Shown: in pieces, positions 1-6,228 of the stretch | Layout of the letters: the number at the start of each line of letters is the position of its first letter | Position numbering within the stretch: position 1 is the first letter of the stretch | Assembly: GCA_002796025.1 (NCBI GenBank) | Contig: PCVQ01000010.1 | Span: 1 to 25,580 of the forward strand | Reading direction: 5' to 3' | DNA: 25,580 nucleotides | DNA from: Candidatus Peregrinibacteria bacterium CG11_big_fil_rev_8_21_14_0_20_46_8 | GTDB taxonomy: Bacteria; Patescibacteriota; Gracilibacteria; UBA1369; UM-FILTER-53-11 | The notes under the pieces: generated by a model | Database searches by the model: none | Told to the model about the DNA's origin: nothing | What the model saw: only the letters and a program-made list of their open reading frames with translations | Program-made: the position numbers and the translations under genes

Positions 1-35
1 TGTTGAGCAGAAGGTACAGCAAAAGTGCCTGCGCA

Positions 36-1040
36 TCAAGCTAATAGATTCTCTGGGTAGCCGGGCTTAATTGCTCGTTTCAAATTTTCAATCATGCGGT
101 CCACAAATGTTTGGAAAGCCGCTGAACCATCTTCATTTTTTACCATGCGCAGCGAGCAGCCGGTGATGGTATGGCGTGTGCGAGTGCGGCTTACAAAGCC
201 GGGATCTCTGTGCAGATTTTTTATTGTATTAGCAACGGCGGGCAACAGCTCTGTAAAGAGTATTGCCGGGACAGCAAAACGCAATGCGCCCTCTCGTTCG
301 TGGAGCTTTAGTGTTTGCGCTTGAAAAACAGCATAGCTCGCATGAGACGCTCCGACCCTATTCTTATTACCAATGAAATCAAGTATTGTCTGCATACTCA
401 TAGGATGACCTCCCGCGAGTCGCGGAAAAAACGAGCGAAAATGAGGGAGATCGACCGCCTGTTCAAAGGCATCCCATGGCATAACTTCACCATATTGGTG
501 GTAATAAATGACGGGAATAGCTCGCGTAAATGAGGCTACAACAGAGGTGCCAATCTCGGAATTGCCAGCAAGATGTTTAGTAATGCTGGAAACACCTCCG
601 CCTACTTTCACTAAGCTAGCTTGCATACCGCTCTCAACACTTTGTGCGTGGTTTTGGCAAATTTTCCACTTTTCTTGTGCGCCTGTAATAGCGTTTTTTA
701 TTACCCGGTTAACGTCTGCGACAACACTTAATACAACATCCGGTGCTCTTGGATCTCCACATTCATGGGAGCGTAATTGCTTTTCTGCACTTTCCCATAC
801 CGTCTGAAGTAATTTGGCAGAGGCCAGGGCGGTGATACGGAATACATGCTCTTCTGCTTCTCGAGGTACAGTTCTTTGCAAGTTGTCTGGTAAATCTAAT
901 ATCGGCACATCATGAGCCGATTGTAATTGCGCAACTTCACGGGCTATAGATTTGCGAGTTCCCCCGCCGTCCAATACTTCTGGTGTTACCGAATCAATCA
1001 AGTCTACATAGTTCTTTTCTAATAGTTTTTGTGCTTTCAT
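36..1040 (-). CDS. Hypothetical protein, 334 aa, family not recognised
   Basis: I do not recognise this protein. It is soluble-looking: there is no signal peptide and no convincing membrane helix. The N-terminal half is largely charged and helical in character. The C-terminal third contains a stretch rich in His, Phe and Pro around 'GEVMPW' and 'FFPRLAGGHP', and ends in a basic region. Two starts are possible: TTG at 1046 or ATG at 1040. I prefer the ATG because a good promoter (TTGACA, 17-nt spacer, TTTAAT) ends only 8 nt before it, so a transcript would start at or next to the ATG; no ribosome binding site is visible. The gene is divergent from pyrB and shares its short intergenic region. 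The TGA stop supports the standard genetic code. Length and uninterrupted frame make it a real gene; function unknown. Confidence 0.75.
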   Translation of the reverse strand: MKAQKLLEKNYVDLIDSVTPEVLDGGGTRKSIAREVAQLQSAHDVPILDLPDNLQRTVPREAEEHVFRITALASAKLLQTVWESAEKQLRSHECGDPRAPDVVLSVVADVNRVIKNAITGAQEKWKICQNHAQSVESGMQASLVKVGGGVSSITKHLAGNSEIGTSVVASFTRAIPVIYYHQYGEVMPWDAFEQAVDLPHFRSFFPRLAGGHPMSMQTILDFIGNKNRVGASHASYAVFQAQTLKLHEREGALRFAVPAILFTELLPAVANTIKNLHRDPGFVSRTRTRHTITGCSLRMVKNEDGSAAFQTFVDRMIENLKRAIKPGYPENLLA

Positions 1041-1041
1041 G

Positions 1042-1077
1042 GCCAATTATTAAAAATCAAATCTCCATGCTTGTCAA
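1042..1077 (-). promoter_or_regulatory. Sigma70-type promoter of the gene at 36-1040
   Basis: On the minus strand TTGACA lies at 1077-1072 and TTTAAT (5 of 6 bases of the consensus) at 1054-1049, separated by 17 nt. The predicted transcription start falls about 7 nt further on, at 1042, directly before the ATG at 1040. It shares its short intergenic region with the promoter proposed for pyrB on the other strand. Confidence 0.6.
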
Positions 1078-1085
1078 TATTCTAA

Positions 1086-1121
1086 TTGATTATTTTCCTA
1101 TTGATGATTAGAGTACTCTCA
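1086..1121 (+). promoter_or_regulatory. Candidate promoter of pyrB (leaderless)
   Basis: TTGATT at 1086-1091 and TAGAGT at 1109-1114 are separated by 17 nt. The -10 element ends 7 nt before the pyrB ATG at 1122, so the transcript would begin at the start codon. Both hexamers deviate from consensus, so support comes mainly from the spacing and from similar arrangements at other genes in the window. Confidence 0.45.
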
Positions 1122-2054
1122 ATGGATTTTAAAGGCTCCGACTTCTTGAGTGCAAAACAGCTGAACCGCGGCGATATTGAGCTTGTGATGAGCTATGCAC
1201 ATAAACTTGAGCCGGTTGCTCAGAAAAAGAAGACGAGTGATCTTTTGCACGGCAAAATAATGGCTGCGCTCTTTTATGAGCCAAGCACCCGTACGCGTAT
1301 GTCGTTTGAAACCGCAATGCAGCGCTTGGGAGGCAGAACTGTTTCTGTGGTTGGCATGGAATTTTCTTCGCTCAGCAAAGGAGAGACGCTTTTCGATACG
1401 GGTAAGGTTGTGGAAAACTTTGCCGATGTTGTTGCCATGCGTCATCCAAAAGAGGGTGCCATTGAAGAGTTGGCCGGAGGTTGCAATGTGCCGGTAATTA
1501 ATGCCGGTGATGGTGCGGGCGAGCATCCAACGCAGGCGCTGCTCGATATCTATACGATTCATAAAGAAAAAGGCAAGGTCGACGGCCTTACCGTAGCAAT
1601 GGTAGGTGATCTAAAGTTTGGGCGCACCGTTCATTCACTTTCACTTGCGCTCTCACACTTTAACGATGTTGAATTGGTTTTTGTTTCGCCCGAAGGATTA
1701 AAGATGCCGGAGCACGTGTGCCGAATGTTAAAAGAGAAGGGGATTGTGTATAAAGAGACGGAAAGTTTTCAGGAAGGATTGGAACGTGCCGATGTGGTAT
1801 ACATGACCCGTGTGCAGCAAGAGCGATTTGAAGTGAGCGAAGAGTACGAAAAATACCGCGACCTCTATATCTTGGACGAAAAAATTGTGCACGAGATAAA
1901 TTCAGAGATGATTATTATGCATCCGCTTCCGCGCATTTGGGAGGTGAAAGCAGATGTAGATCAAGTGCCGGGTGCAGCCTACTTTCGCCAAGTCGGCAAC
2001 GGCGTGGCTGTGCGTATGGCGTTGTTATGTTTGGTGCTTGGGGTGAAGGTTTAG
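1122..2054 (+). CDS. pyrB: Aspartate carbamoyltransferase catalytic subunit
   Basis: Catalyses carbamoyl phosphate + aspartate to N-carbamoyl-aspartate, the committed step of pyrimidine synthesis, in the cytoplasm. The 310-aa length is normal for the catalytic chain. Diagnostic motifs are present: the carbamoyl-phosphate loop STRTR (residues 55-59) followed by MSFE, SKGE supplying the lysine contributed to the neighbouring active site of the trimer, HPTQALLD (from His135), and HPLPR (from His267). The frame stays open upstream to a TTG at 1086, but homology begins at ATG 1122 (MDFKGSDF), which also fits the promoter. No regulatory chain (pyrI) lies next to it, so the enzyme may be unregulated or regulated from elsewhere. 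Its stop lies 3 nt from the stop of a convergent minus-strand gene, with no terminator between them. Confidence 0.96.
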   Translation: MDFKGSDFLSAKQLNRGDIELVMSYAHKLEPVAQKKKTSDLLHGKIMAALFYEPSTRTRMSFETAMQRLGGRTVSVVGMEFSSLSKGETLFDTGKVVENFADVVAMRHPKEGAIEELAGGCNVPVINAGDGAGEHPTQALLDIYTIHKEKGKVDGLTVAMVGDLKFGRTVHSLSLALSHFNDVELVFVSPEGLKMPEHVCRMLKEKGIVYKETESFQEGLERADVVYMTRVQQERFEVSEEYEKYRDLYILDEKIVHEINSEMIIMHPLPRIWEVKADVDQVPGAAYFRQVGNGVAVRMALLCLVLGVKV

Positions 2055-2057
2055 TCT

Positions 2058-2837
2058 TCAGTATGAGGAAAGTACAGCTAGCCCTGGAACTTTGTTCTCG
2101 GCACCGATAGGAAACACTTGATCGACCATTAATTGTTGAGGCATCTGCCCGGCGGAAGGTAGATACGTACCAAATGCTTCAACCGGTTCTATTTTTTGTG
2201 CACCCCCAAAGTGTACCCAGCGTGCCCGAGGATCAGCTTCTAATTGAATCGGAACTTTTTGAGAAATAAGTCTTGCTATAAATTGTTGAAGTTCGGTCTT
2301 TAGTCCTGCAATTTCAGCAACGGTAGGTGCAGTGCCTACCATATGATCTCCTGTAAATTGAGCCATAAGTGTTCGCGCCGTAACTGCATGTTGTTCAGAA
2401 AAATGATGGCCCTCCATAATGCTTTGTACCGCAGCCCGAATAATTGCACTTTGGGTGCGTGCAATATCCATCCTTCTTCGCTGCTTGGCATTCACAGTAA
2501 TCTCCGCATAGAGTGATCGCTCTGTTTCGTAAGCGAGCACTTCAAGCGCAGCTCGATCGTAAGGATCAAGATGATGAATTAAAATATCCGATCCCGTATC
2601 TTGTACACCGATAATGCGCAGTATCAGACCGCGTATGCGCGCCGATCCAGTATCTGAGGGCTGCATCGGACTTGCTGCGAAAGCTATTGCGCATCGGTCA
2701 GGATCGATCGCTGCGACACGGACGTGTTTTGCCTTTAATCCTCTAAAGTCGGGATCCTCATAGAGGCGGTAGGTCGGCGCAATATTGAAATTTGCTTCGA
2801 TTTCGCGTTGAGAGAGTTGGGAAAGTTTTGGAGACAT
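2058..2837 (-). CDS. AlaX-like alanyl-tRNA editing domain protein lacking zinc ligands
   Basis: This 259-aa protein has the layout of a free-standing alanyl-tRNA editing protein (AlaX, the relative of the AlaRS/ThrRS editing domain). The N-terminus 'YRLYEDPDFRGLKAK' resembles the AlaX opening. 'QPSDTG' (59-64) matches the end of the conserved glycine-rich GGGQPxDxG loop, whose GGG has become SPM. 'QSAII' (129-133) aligns with the HxxxH zinc motif, and 'AFGTY' (221-225) aligns with CGGTH, followed by a matching Gly-rich C-terminal strand pattern. All four zinc ligands are therefore replaced (His, His, Cys, His to Gln, Ile, Ala, Tyr), so classical hydrolysis of mischarged tRNA is unlikely. The alignment was made by eye, so family membership is probable but not certain. 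It lies 19 nt downstream of the zinc-ribbon/HTH gene on the same strand, probably co-transcribed. No ribosome binding site is seen. Confidence 0.6.
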   Translation of the reverse strand: MSPKLSQLSQREIEANFNIAPTYRLYEDPDFRGLKAKHVRVAAIDPDRCAIAFAASPMQPSDTGSARIRGLILRIIGVQDTGSDILIHHLDPYDRAALEVLAYETERSLYAEITVNAKQRRRMDIARTQSAIIRAAVQSIMEGHHFSEQHAVTARTLMAQFTGDHMVGTAPTVAEIAGLKTELQQFIARLISQKVPIQLEADPRARWVHFGGAQKIEPVEAFGTYLPSAGQMPQQLMVDQVFPIGAENKVPGLAVLSSY

Positions 2838-2856
2838 TTAGATATAATGTTGAAAG

Positions 2857-3162
2857 TTATACAGAGGCTTTGCTCTTCCATCGCTGCACAGTTGTCGGAC
2901 TCACATGTACATGCGAGGCAATTTTTCGGACACTCATGCCTTGCTCTAAAAGCTTTAGTGCAGCGAAAATCCGTCGATTGTCGCTGCGCAGACCATAGTG
3001 GAACTCATTGCGGTATGCAACCCAAGTTTTGCCGCATTTGGTGCACTTTATCCTTGGCGGCCGTTTTCCATGGATCACAATGTTTCCCTGGTTTTTTAAC
3101 TGATAGAAGCCGCATGCCTCATTCGGACACGACTGGTCCCGGATTGTGAACGGTGTTTCCAT
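2857..3162 (-). CDS. Zinc-ribbon plus helix-turn-helix protein, IS1 InsA-like
   Basis: A 101-aa DNA-binding protein. A four-cysteine zinc ribbon (Cys12, Cys17, Cys40, Cys43, with CTKCGKTW at the second knuckle) is followed by a helix-turn-helix at about residues 74-98 (GMSVRKIASHVHVSPTTVQRW). This order and size match the InsA regulator of IS1-type elements and the N-terminus of some transposases. No catalytic DDE protein, terminal inverted repeats or target duplication were found nearby, so it is an orphan: either an IS remnant or a domesticated regulator. The frame can start at 3198, but ATG 3162 (METPF) is preferred because the zinc-ribbon homology begins shortly after it. A terminator lies about 50 nt upstream, so it needs its own weak promoter (a TATATC sits at 3183-3178) or read-through from the RNA upstream. 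Confidence 0.7.
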   Translation of the reverse strand: METPFTIRDQSCPNEACGFYQLKNQGNIVIHGKRPPRIKCTKCGKTWVAYRNEFHYGLRSDNRRIFAALKLLEQGMSVRKIASHVHVSPTTVQRWKSKASV

Positions 3163-3210
3163 GGTGGAAAGGGTTAAGATATAGAGAGGGCGCCACATGC
3201 GCCGTAATAA

Positions 3211-3240
3211 CGAAAAAATCCCGCCTTTCGGTGCGGGATC
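3211..3240 (-). terminator. Rho-independent terminator
   Basis: Read on the minus strand, ATCCCGC (3239-3233) pairs with GCGGGAT (3224-3218) across an 8-nt loop, and six T residues follow immediately (3218-3213, the first shared with the stem end). On the plus strand the same hairpin lacks a T run directly after the stem. No protein gene ends before it on the minus strand, so it probably terminates the candidate RNA described next. Confidence 0.7.
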
Positions 3241-3352
3241 TCTTAGTGTTTTTAATTCAGATAAATCTATACACTAATGATTCCGCACCTTTGGGAGGAG
3301 CTTAATAATCACGAGTGCGCGGAACATAGATTGTGGGGCTGCTTGCATTGTG
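3211..3352 (-). ncRNA. Candidate structured small RNA, about 140 nt
   Basis: The unit is promoter, structured sequence and terminator, with no open reading frame of note. Within the predicted transcript an outer stem AATCTAT/ATAGATT (3332-3326 with 3270-3264) encloses an inner stem formed by TTCCGCGCAC (3324-3315) and GTGCGGAA (3288-3281). The inner stem is capped by a 26-nt loop that exposes CTCCTCCC (3300-3293). The terminator hairpin follows. The SRP RNA signature (GGAAGGAAGCAG) and tmRNA features are absent, and I cannot assign it to a known family. It could be a free small RNA or a regulated leader of the zinc-ribbon/HTH gene downstream. Structure was judged by eye only. Confidence 0.4.
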
Positions 3353-3358
3353 GTTGCC

Positions 3359-3386
3359 ATATTATTCATTTGTCAGTTTTTGTCAA
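3359..3386 (-). promoter_or_regulatory. Promoter driving the candidate RNA
   Basis: A perfect TTGACA (3386-3381) and a TAATAT -10 element (3364-3359) with a 16-nt spacer point leftward. The predicted start is near 3352. The nearest protein gene in that direction starts at 3162, beyond a terminator, so this promoter most directly serves the structured RNA. It is divergent from pyrC. Confidence 0.55.
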
Positions 3387-3398
3387 CTATTTTCATGC

Positions 3399-3411
3399 TA
3401 TGATTTTATAC
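3399..3411 (+). promoter_or_regulatory. Candidate -10 element of pyrC (leaderless)
   Basis: TATGAT at 3399-3404 ends 7 nt before the pyrC ATG at 3412. No good -35 hexamer lies at the right distance, so this is supported mainly by its position and by the same TATGAT and spacing in front of the ATPase gene at 11670. Confidence 0.4.
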
Positions 3412-4677
3412 ATGCACTACGATTATATACTCAAGAACGGCGTACTTCTTACAACTTTTGGTCCGGAACGGGCAGATTTAGGGATTGTTTCAGGTAAAAT
3501 CGCAAAAATTGGAACAATTGAAGGGGGCAAGGCGGGACAAGCAAAAGAAGTAATCGATTGTACTGATTTGCATGTGTTGCCTGGTGCTATCGATATGCAT
3601 GTGCACTTTCGAGAGCCTGGAGCAACACATAAAGAAGATCTTGCGAGCGGTTCGGCCGCGGCTCTGTCCGCCGGTATAACGACAGTTGCAGATATGCCAA
3701 ATAACGATCCGCCTATCTATACTTTCGAGGCGTTGGCCCATAAGCGTCAGCTTGTACAAGAGAAAGCTGTTTGTAATGTGCTCCTGTATATGGGCTTTAA
3801 TGGTGAAAATTTGGAAGAAATTAAAAAAGCGCAGGCTCAAGGCTGGCGCGATTTTGCAGGTGTAAAGTTGTATATGTCGCATAGTACCGGCGTTGAGGCA
3901 GCACAAAATTTAGAGGCGATCGAGGACCTTTTGCAGCTTGGTCTTTTTATTATTGTGCATTCTGAGGATGAGCGCATTATTCGCCAGCACATGGACACAT
4001 ATAAAGAAGATGAAGATCCGAGCGTGCATTCGTTGATTCATTCACCAGAGTCGGCCTTTGAGGCAACACGAAAAATCCTTCATCTTGCAAAAAAGTACGG
4101 TACACGCTTGCACATTACTCATGTTTCTACAAAGGCAGAGGCTGACGAAATTGCGAAATTTAAAAGCGGGGGAATGATAACCGCCGATGCAACACCGCAT
4201 CATCTCTTTTTAAATGAGACTGCTTACGCTTCATTGGAAAATTTTGTAAAAATGAATCCGCCACTGCGTCACGAAGCAGACCGCGAAGGCCTTTGGGAAG
4301 CCTTGCGCACCGGCACTATCGACTGTGTGGCAACAGATCACGCGCCACATACGCGGGCAGAAAAGGAGGTTCCATACTCGCAGGCACCGGCAGGCGTACC
4401 CGGCGTCGAGACTATGTTGCCGCTCCTATTGAATGCGGTAACGCATGGCGAATTGAACTTACAAGATGTCGTGCGGATTACCTCAAAAAAGCCGGCCGAT
4501 ATCTTGGCGCTCCCAAATAAGGGGCGAATTGAAGAGGGCGCAGATGCCGATTTGGTAATTGTCGATATGAATTTGACCAAAAAAGTCGGCGCGGACGGAT
4601 ACAAGAGCAAGTGCGGCTGGTCGCCTTTTGAAGGGAAGGAGTTAACGGGATGGCCGGTACGGGCGATCCTCTCTTGA
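3412..4677 (+). CDS. pyrC: Dihydroorotase, class I
   Basis: Cyclises N-carbamoyl-aspartate to dihydroorotate, the third step of the pathway; an amidohydrolase-fold zinc enzyme of the cytoplasm. The 421-aa length fits class I enzymes. Visible residues: metal-binding HVH (His63, His65) in DMHVHFREPG; Lys152 in GVKLYM, a possible carboxylated bridging lysine; His183 in HSED; His234 and His237 in HITHVS; the catalytic Asp309 in ATDHAPH; and the C-terminal 'GRIEEGADADLVIVD' of the composite domain. The frame stays open back to 3277, but homology starts with MHYDYILKNG at 3412, where a -10 element lies 7 nt upstream; the extension would translate the candidate-RNA region. The final TGA overlaps the TTGACA of the next promoter and shows that TGA is a stop in this genome. 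Confidence 0.95.
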   Translation: MHYDYILKNGVLLTTFGPERADLGIVSGKIAKIGTIEGGKAGQAKEVIDCTDLHVLPGAIDMHVHFREPGATHKEDLASGSAAALSAGITTVADMPNNDPPIYTFEALAHKRQLVQEKAVCNVLLYMGFNGENLEEIKKAQAQGWRDFAGVKLYMSHSTGVEAAQNLEAIEDLLQLGLFIIVHSEDERIIRQHMDTYKEDEDPSVHSLIHSPESAFEATRKILHLAKKYGTRLHITHVSTKAEADEIAKFKSGGMITADATPHHLFLNETAYASLENFVKMNPPLRHEADREGLWEALRTGTIDCVATDHAPHTRAEKEVPYSQAPAGVPGVETMLPLLLNAVTHGELNLQDVVRITSKKPADILALPNKGRIEEGADADLVIVDMNLTKKVGADGYKSKCGWSPFEGKELTGWPVRAILS

Positions 4678-4701
4678 CAAATTCTTTTATTTATTTAAGA
4701 T
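4674..4701 (+). promoter_or_regulatory. Promoter for the gene at 4736
   Basis: TTGACA at 4674-4679 and TAAGAT at 4696-4701, spacer 16 nt. The start would be near 4708, leaving a leader of about 28 nt with no Shine-Dalgarno sequence. A second, weaker -10 (TACTAT, 4724-4729) ends 6 nt before the ATG and could give a leaderless transcript instead. Confidence 0.55.
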
Positions 4702-4735
4702 GCTGTCTTGATTTAATAATAATTACTATTGAAAT

Positions 4736-5206
4736 ATGAATAATAGACTTTCACAAGCTGCGGTTGCATTACCTGTTCTTGTGGCAGCCGCTGAATTAAG
4801 CAACCAGGCTATTCAACAGTCTAACAACACGGCCGCAGTGCAGAATTTGGGAGATTCGCTCGAGGCCCGTGTCGATGCAGTATTGGCTGGAAACACAACA
4901 GATAGTTGTACCGCGGAAATAAGACCAGATCTGGGAAATGTAACACTTGAGTGTCATTCGGCAGACAAACCTTCAATGCAAATCACAACCGATGGTGTTG
5001 CTGCATTTTTTAGAAATAAAGCCGACGCGAAAATGGGCGATGTTTTTTGCGGCGGACCGCCAAAGGTGCTTTGTGAGCGAAGAGGTGAATCTTTTCTTAT
5101 AGATCAAGAAATTATGCCAGCTCTACATTATCAGGTGCGAACTGCGGCACAAGCTTTGCTAGCTCAGCAAGGAGGAGCAATGCGCAGAACTGGAGAGAGG
5201 CGCTAA
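4736..5206 (+). CDS. Hypothetical, probably exported protein, 156 aa, four cysteines
   Basis: Not recognised. The first 20 residues (MNNRLSQAAVALPVLVAAAE) look like a short or weak signal sequence, or a hydrophobic N-terminal anchor. Four cysteines occur in the body, in the contexts DSCTAE, LECHS, VFCGG and LCERR, an even number that would suit two disulphide bonds outside the cytoplasm. The C-terminus is basic (MRRTGERR). The gene sits between pyrC and pyrD, with its own promoter, and has no obvious link to pyrimidine synthesis. It may be a lineage-specific envelope protein. Supported by a clean frame, a promoter and ordinary amino-acid composition; function unknown. Confidence 0.7.
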   Translation: MNNRLSQAAVALPVLVAAAELSNQAIQQSNNTAAVQNLGDSLEARVDAVLAGNTTDSCTAEIRPDLGNVTLECHSADKPSMQITTDGVAAFFRNKADAKMGDVFCGGPPKVLCERRGESFLIDQEIMPALHYQVRTAAQALLAQQGGAMRRTGERR

Positions 5207-5236
5207 AGCGAAGCGTGATCTAGGAATCTAGTACGT

Positions 5237-5257
5237 CTGATAAAATCAGTGTAGGAT
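5237..5257 (+). promoter_or_regulatory. Inverted repeat and candidate -10 element upstream of pyrD
   Basis: CTGAT AAA ATCAG (5237-5249) is a perfect 5-bp inverted repeat, followed by TAGGAT (5252-5257), which ends 7 nt before the pyrD ATG at 5265. No good -35 hexamer is seen at the usual distance. The repeat lies where a regulator would contact the promoter, so it could be an operator. Both elements are short and may be chance. Confidence 0.3.
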
Positions 5258-5264
5258 ACGGCCG

Positions 5265-6212
5265 ATGGCGGACCTCTCAGTAACCTTTTGCGGCGTAAAG
5301 TTTAAGAACCCTCTGGTGCTTGCGTCCGGTATTTTGGGGATTACGGCGAGTTCGTGGCGCAATGTGGTAAAGAATGGCGCGGGAGGAATTACTACAAAGT
5401 CGCTTTGGCTGGAGGAACATCGCGGGCATCCGAATCCGGTGATTATTGCTAACGAGCACTACATGCTCAATGCCGTAGGCGTGCCGGATGCCGGTGTACA
5501 AAAGGCGCAAGAAGAGTGCGGAAAGTATTTGGCTTGGAAGAGTTCGCCTTTGATTGCGAATATTATTGCCGGCCGTGTGCAGGACTTTGGGAAGACCGCC
5601 GAAGAGATCGCAAAAATTAAGCCGCACATTATCGAGGTGAATATCTCGTGCCCGAATGTAGAAGATGAATTTGGTAAGCCGTTTGCATGTTCGGTTGGCG
5701 ATGCCGCGGCGGTAACGCGTGAAGTGAAAAAGCGCGTGGGTAATATTCCGGTGGTGATAAAGTTGTCGCCTAATGTAGAAAATATTGTTGCGATTGCGCG
5801 CTCGGTGGCAGATGCCGGCGCGGATGGTGTGAATGTAATGAATACTATTGGTCCGGGTATGTCTATCAATATCGATACGCGCACGCCGGTTTTAGCAAAT
5901 AAAGTCGGCGGACTCAGTGGGCCGGCTTTAAAGCCGCTTGCCGTAAAGTACATTGCCGACATTCGCCGCGCACTGCCAAAGCTGCCTATTATTGGAACCG
6001 GTGGTGTGCTCACCGGAGAAGATGCAATTGAGATGATGATGGTCGGAGCAACGTTAGTTGGTGTTGGAACCGGCGTCTACTATCGCGGTCCCCAGGTTTT
6101 CAAAAAAATCACCGACGAGATGCAGGCGTGGTGCAAAAAGGAAAACGTGAAGCGCGTGCGCGATTTGATCGGCGTATTTCATAATGGTAACGGCCGTCGC
6201 TTCGAGCCCTAA
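5265..6212 (+). CDS. pyrD: Dihydroorotate dehydrogenase, class 1B catalytic subunit
   Basis: Oxidises dihydroorotate to orotate using FMN and passes electrons to PyrK, ultimately to NAD+. The 315-aa protein has no N-terminal membrane-association helix as in class 2 enzymes, and is directly followed by pyrK, which identifies the 1B type. Motifs: NPLVLASGI (FMN site), GGITTKS with Lys45, NAVGVPDAG, NISCPN with Cys129 as the class 1 catalytic base, VVIKLSPNV, GLSGPALKP and the C-terminal FMN-phosphate loop GTGGVLTGEDAIEMMMVGA. No ribosome binding site is seen; a -10-like TAGGAT lies 7 nt upstream of the ATG. The stop precedes the preferred pyrK ATG by 16 nt. Confidence 0.95.
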   Translation: MADLSVTFCGVKFKNPLVLASGILGITASSWRNVVKNGAGGITTKSLWLEEHRGHPNPVIIANEHYMLNAVGVPDAGVQKAQEECGKYLAWKSSPLIANIIAGRVQDFGKTAEEIAKIKPHIIEVNISCPNVEDEFGKPFACSVGDAAAVTREVKKRVGNIPVVIKLSPNVENIVAIARSVADAGADGVNVMNTIGPGMSINIDTRTPVLANKVGGLSGPALKPLAVKYIADIRRALPKLPIIGTGGVLTGEDAIEMMMVGATLVGVGTGVYYRGPQVFKKITDEMQAWCKKENVKRVRDLIGVFHNGNGRRFEP

Positions 6213-6228
6213 CTCCTCAACTCCTCTC

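Noticed and set aside
2857..3240. Complete IS1-type insertion sequence
   Set aside because: Only an InsA-like protein is present; there is no catalytic transposase, no matching terminal inverted repeats and no target duplication that I could find.
3218..3332. Plus-strand pyrimidine attenuator for pyrC
   Set aside because: The hairpin has no T run directly after it on the plus strand, while the minus strand has one; the pyrC -10 element also lies downstream of the structure, so the pyrC transcript would not include it.
3211..3352. SRP RNA, tmRNA or 6S RNA identity for the candidate RNA
   Set aside because: The SRP loop signature and tmRNA acceptor/tag features are absent, and the hairpin is too short to argue for 6S RNA by eye; left unassigned.
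3277..3411. Longer pyrC start at 3277, adding 45 residues
   Set aside because: The extra residues (His, Cys and Trp rich) do not match dihydroorotase, which starts at MHYDY; the extension coincides with the structured RNA on the other strand and crosses the pyrC -10 element.
4675..4677. Possible use of TGA as a sense codon, as in Gracilibacteria and SR1 lineages
   Set aside because: TGA ends pyrC and the genes at 36-1040 and 2058-2837 at the expected family or frame ends, and the long genes contain no in-frame TGA.
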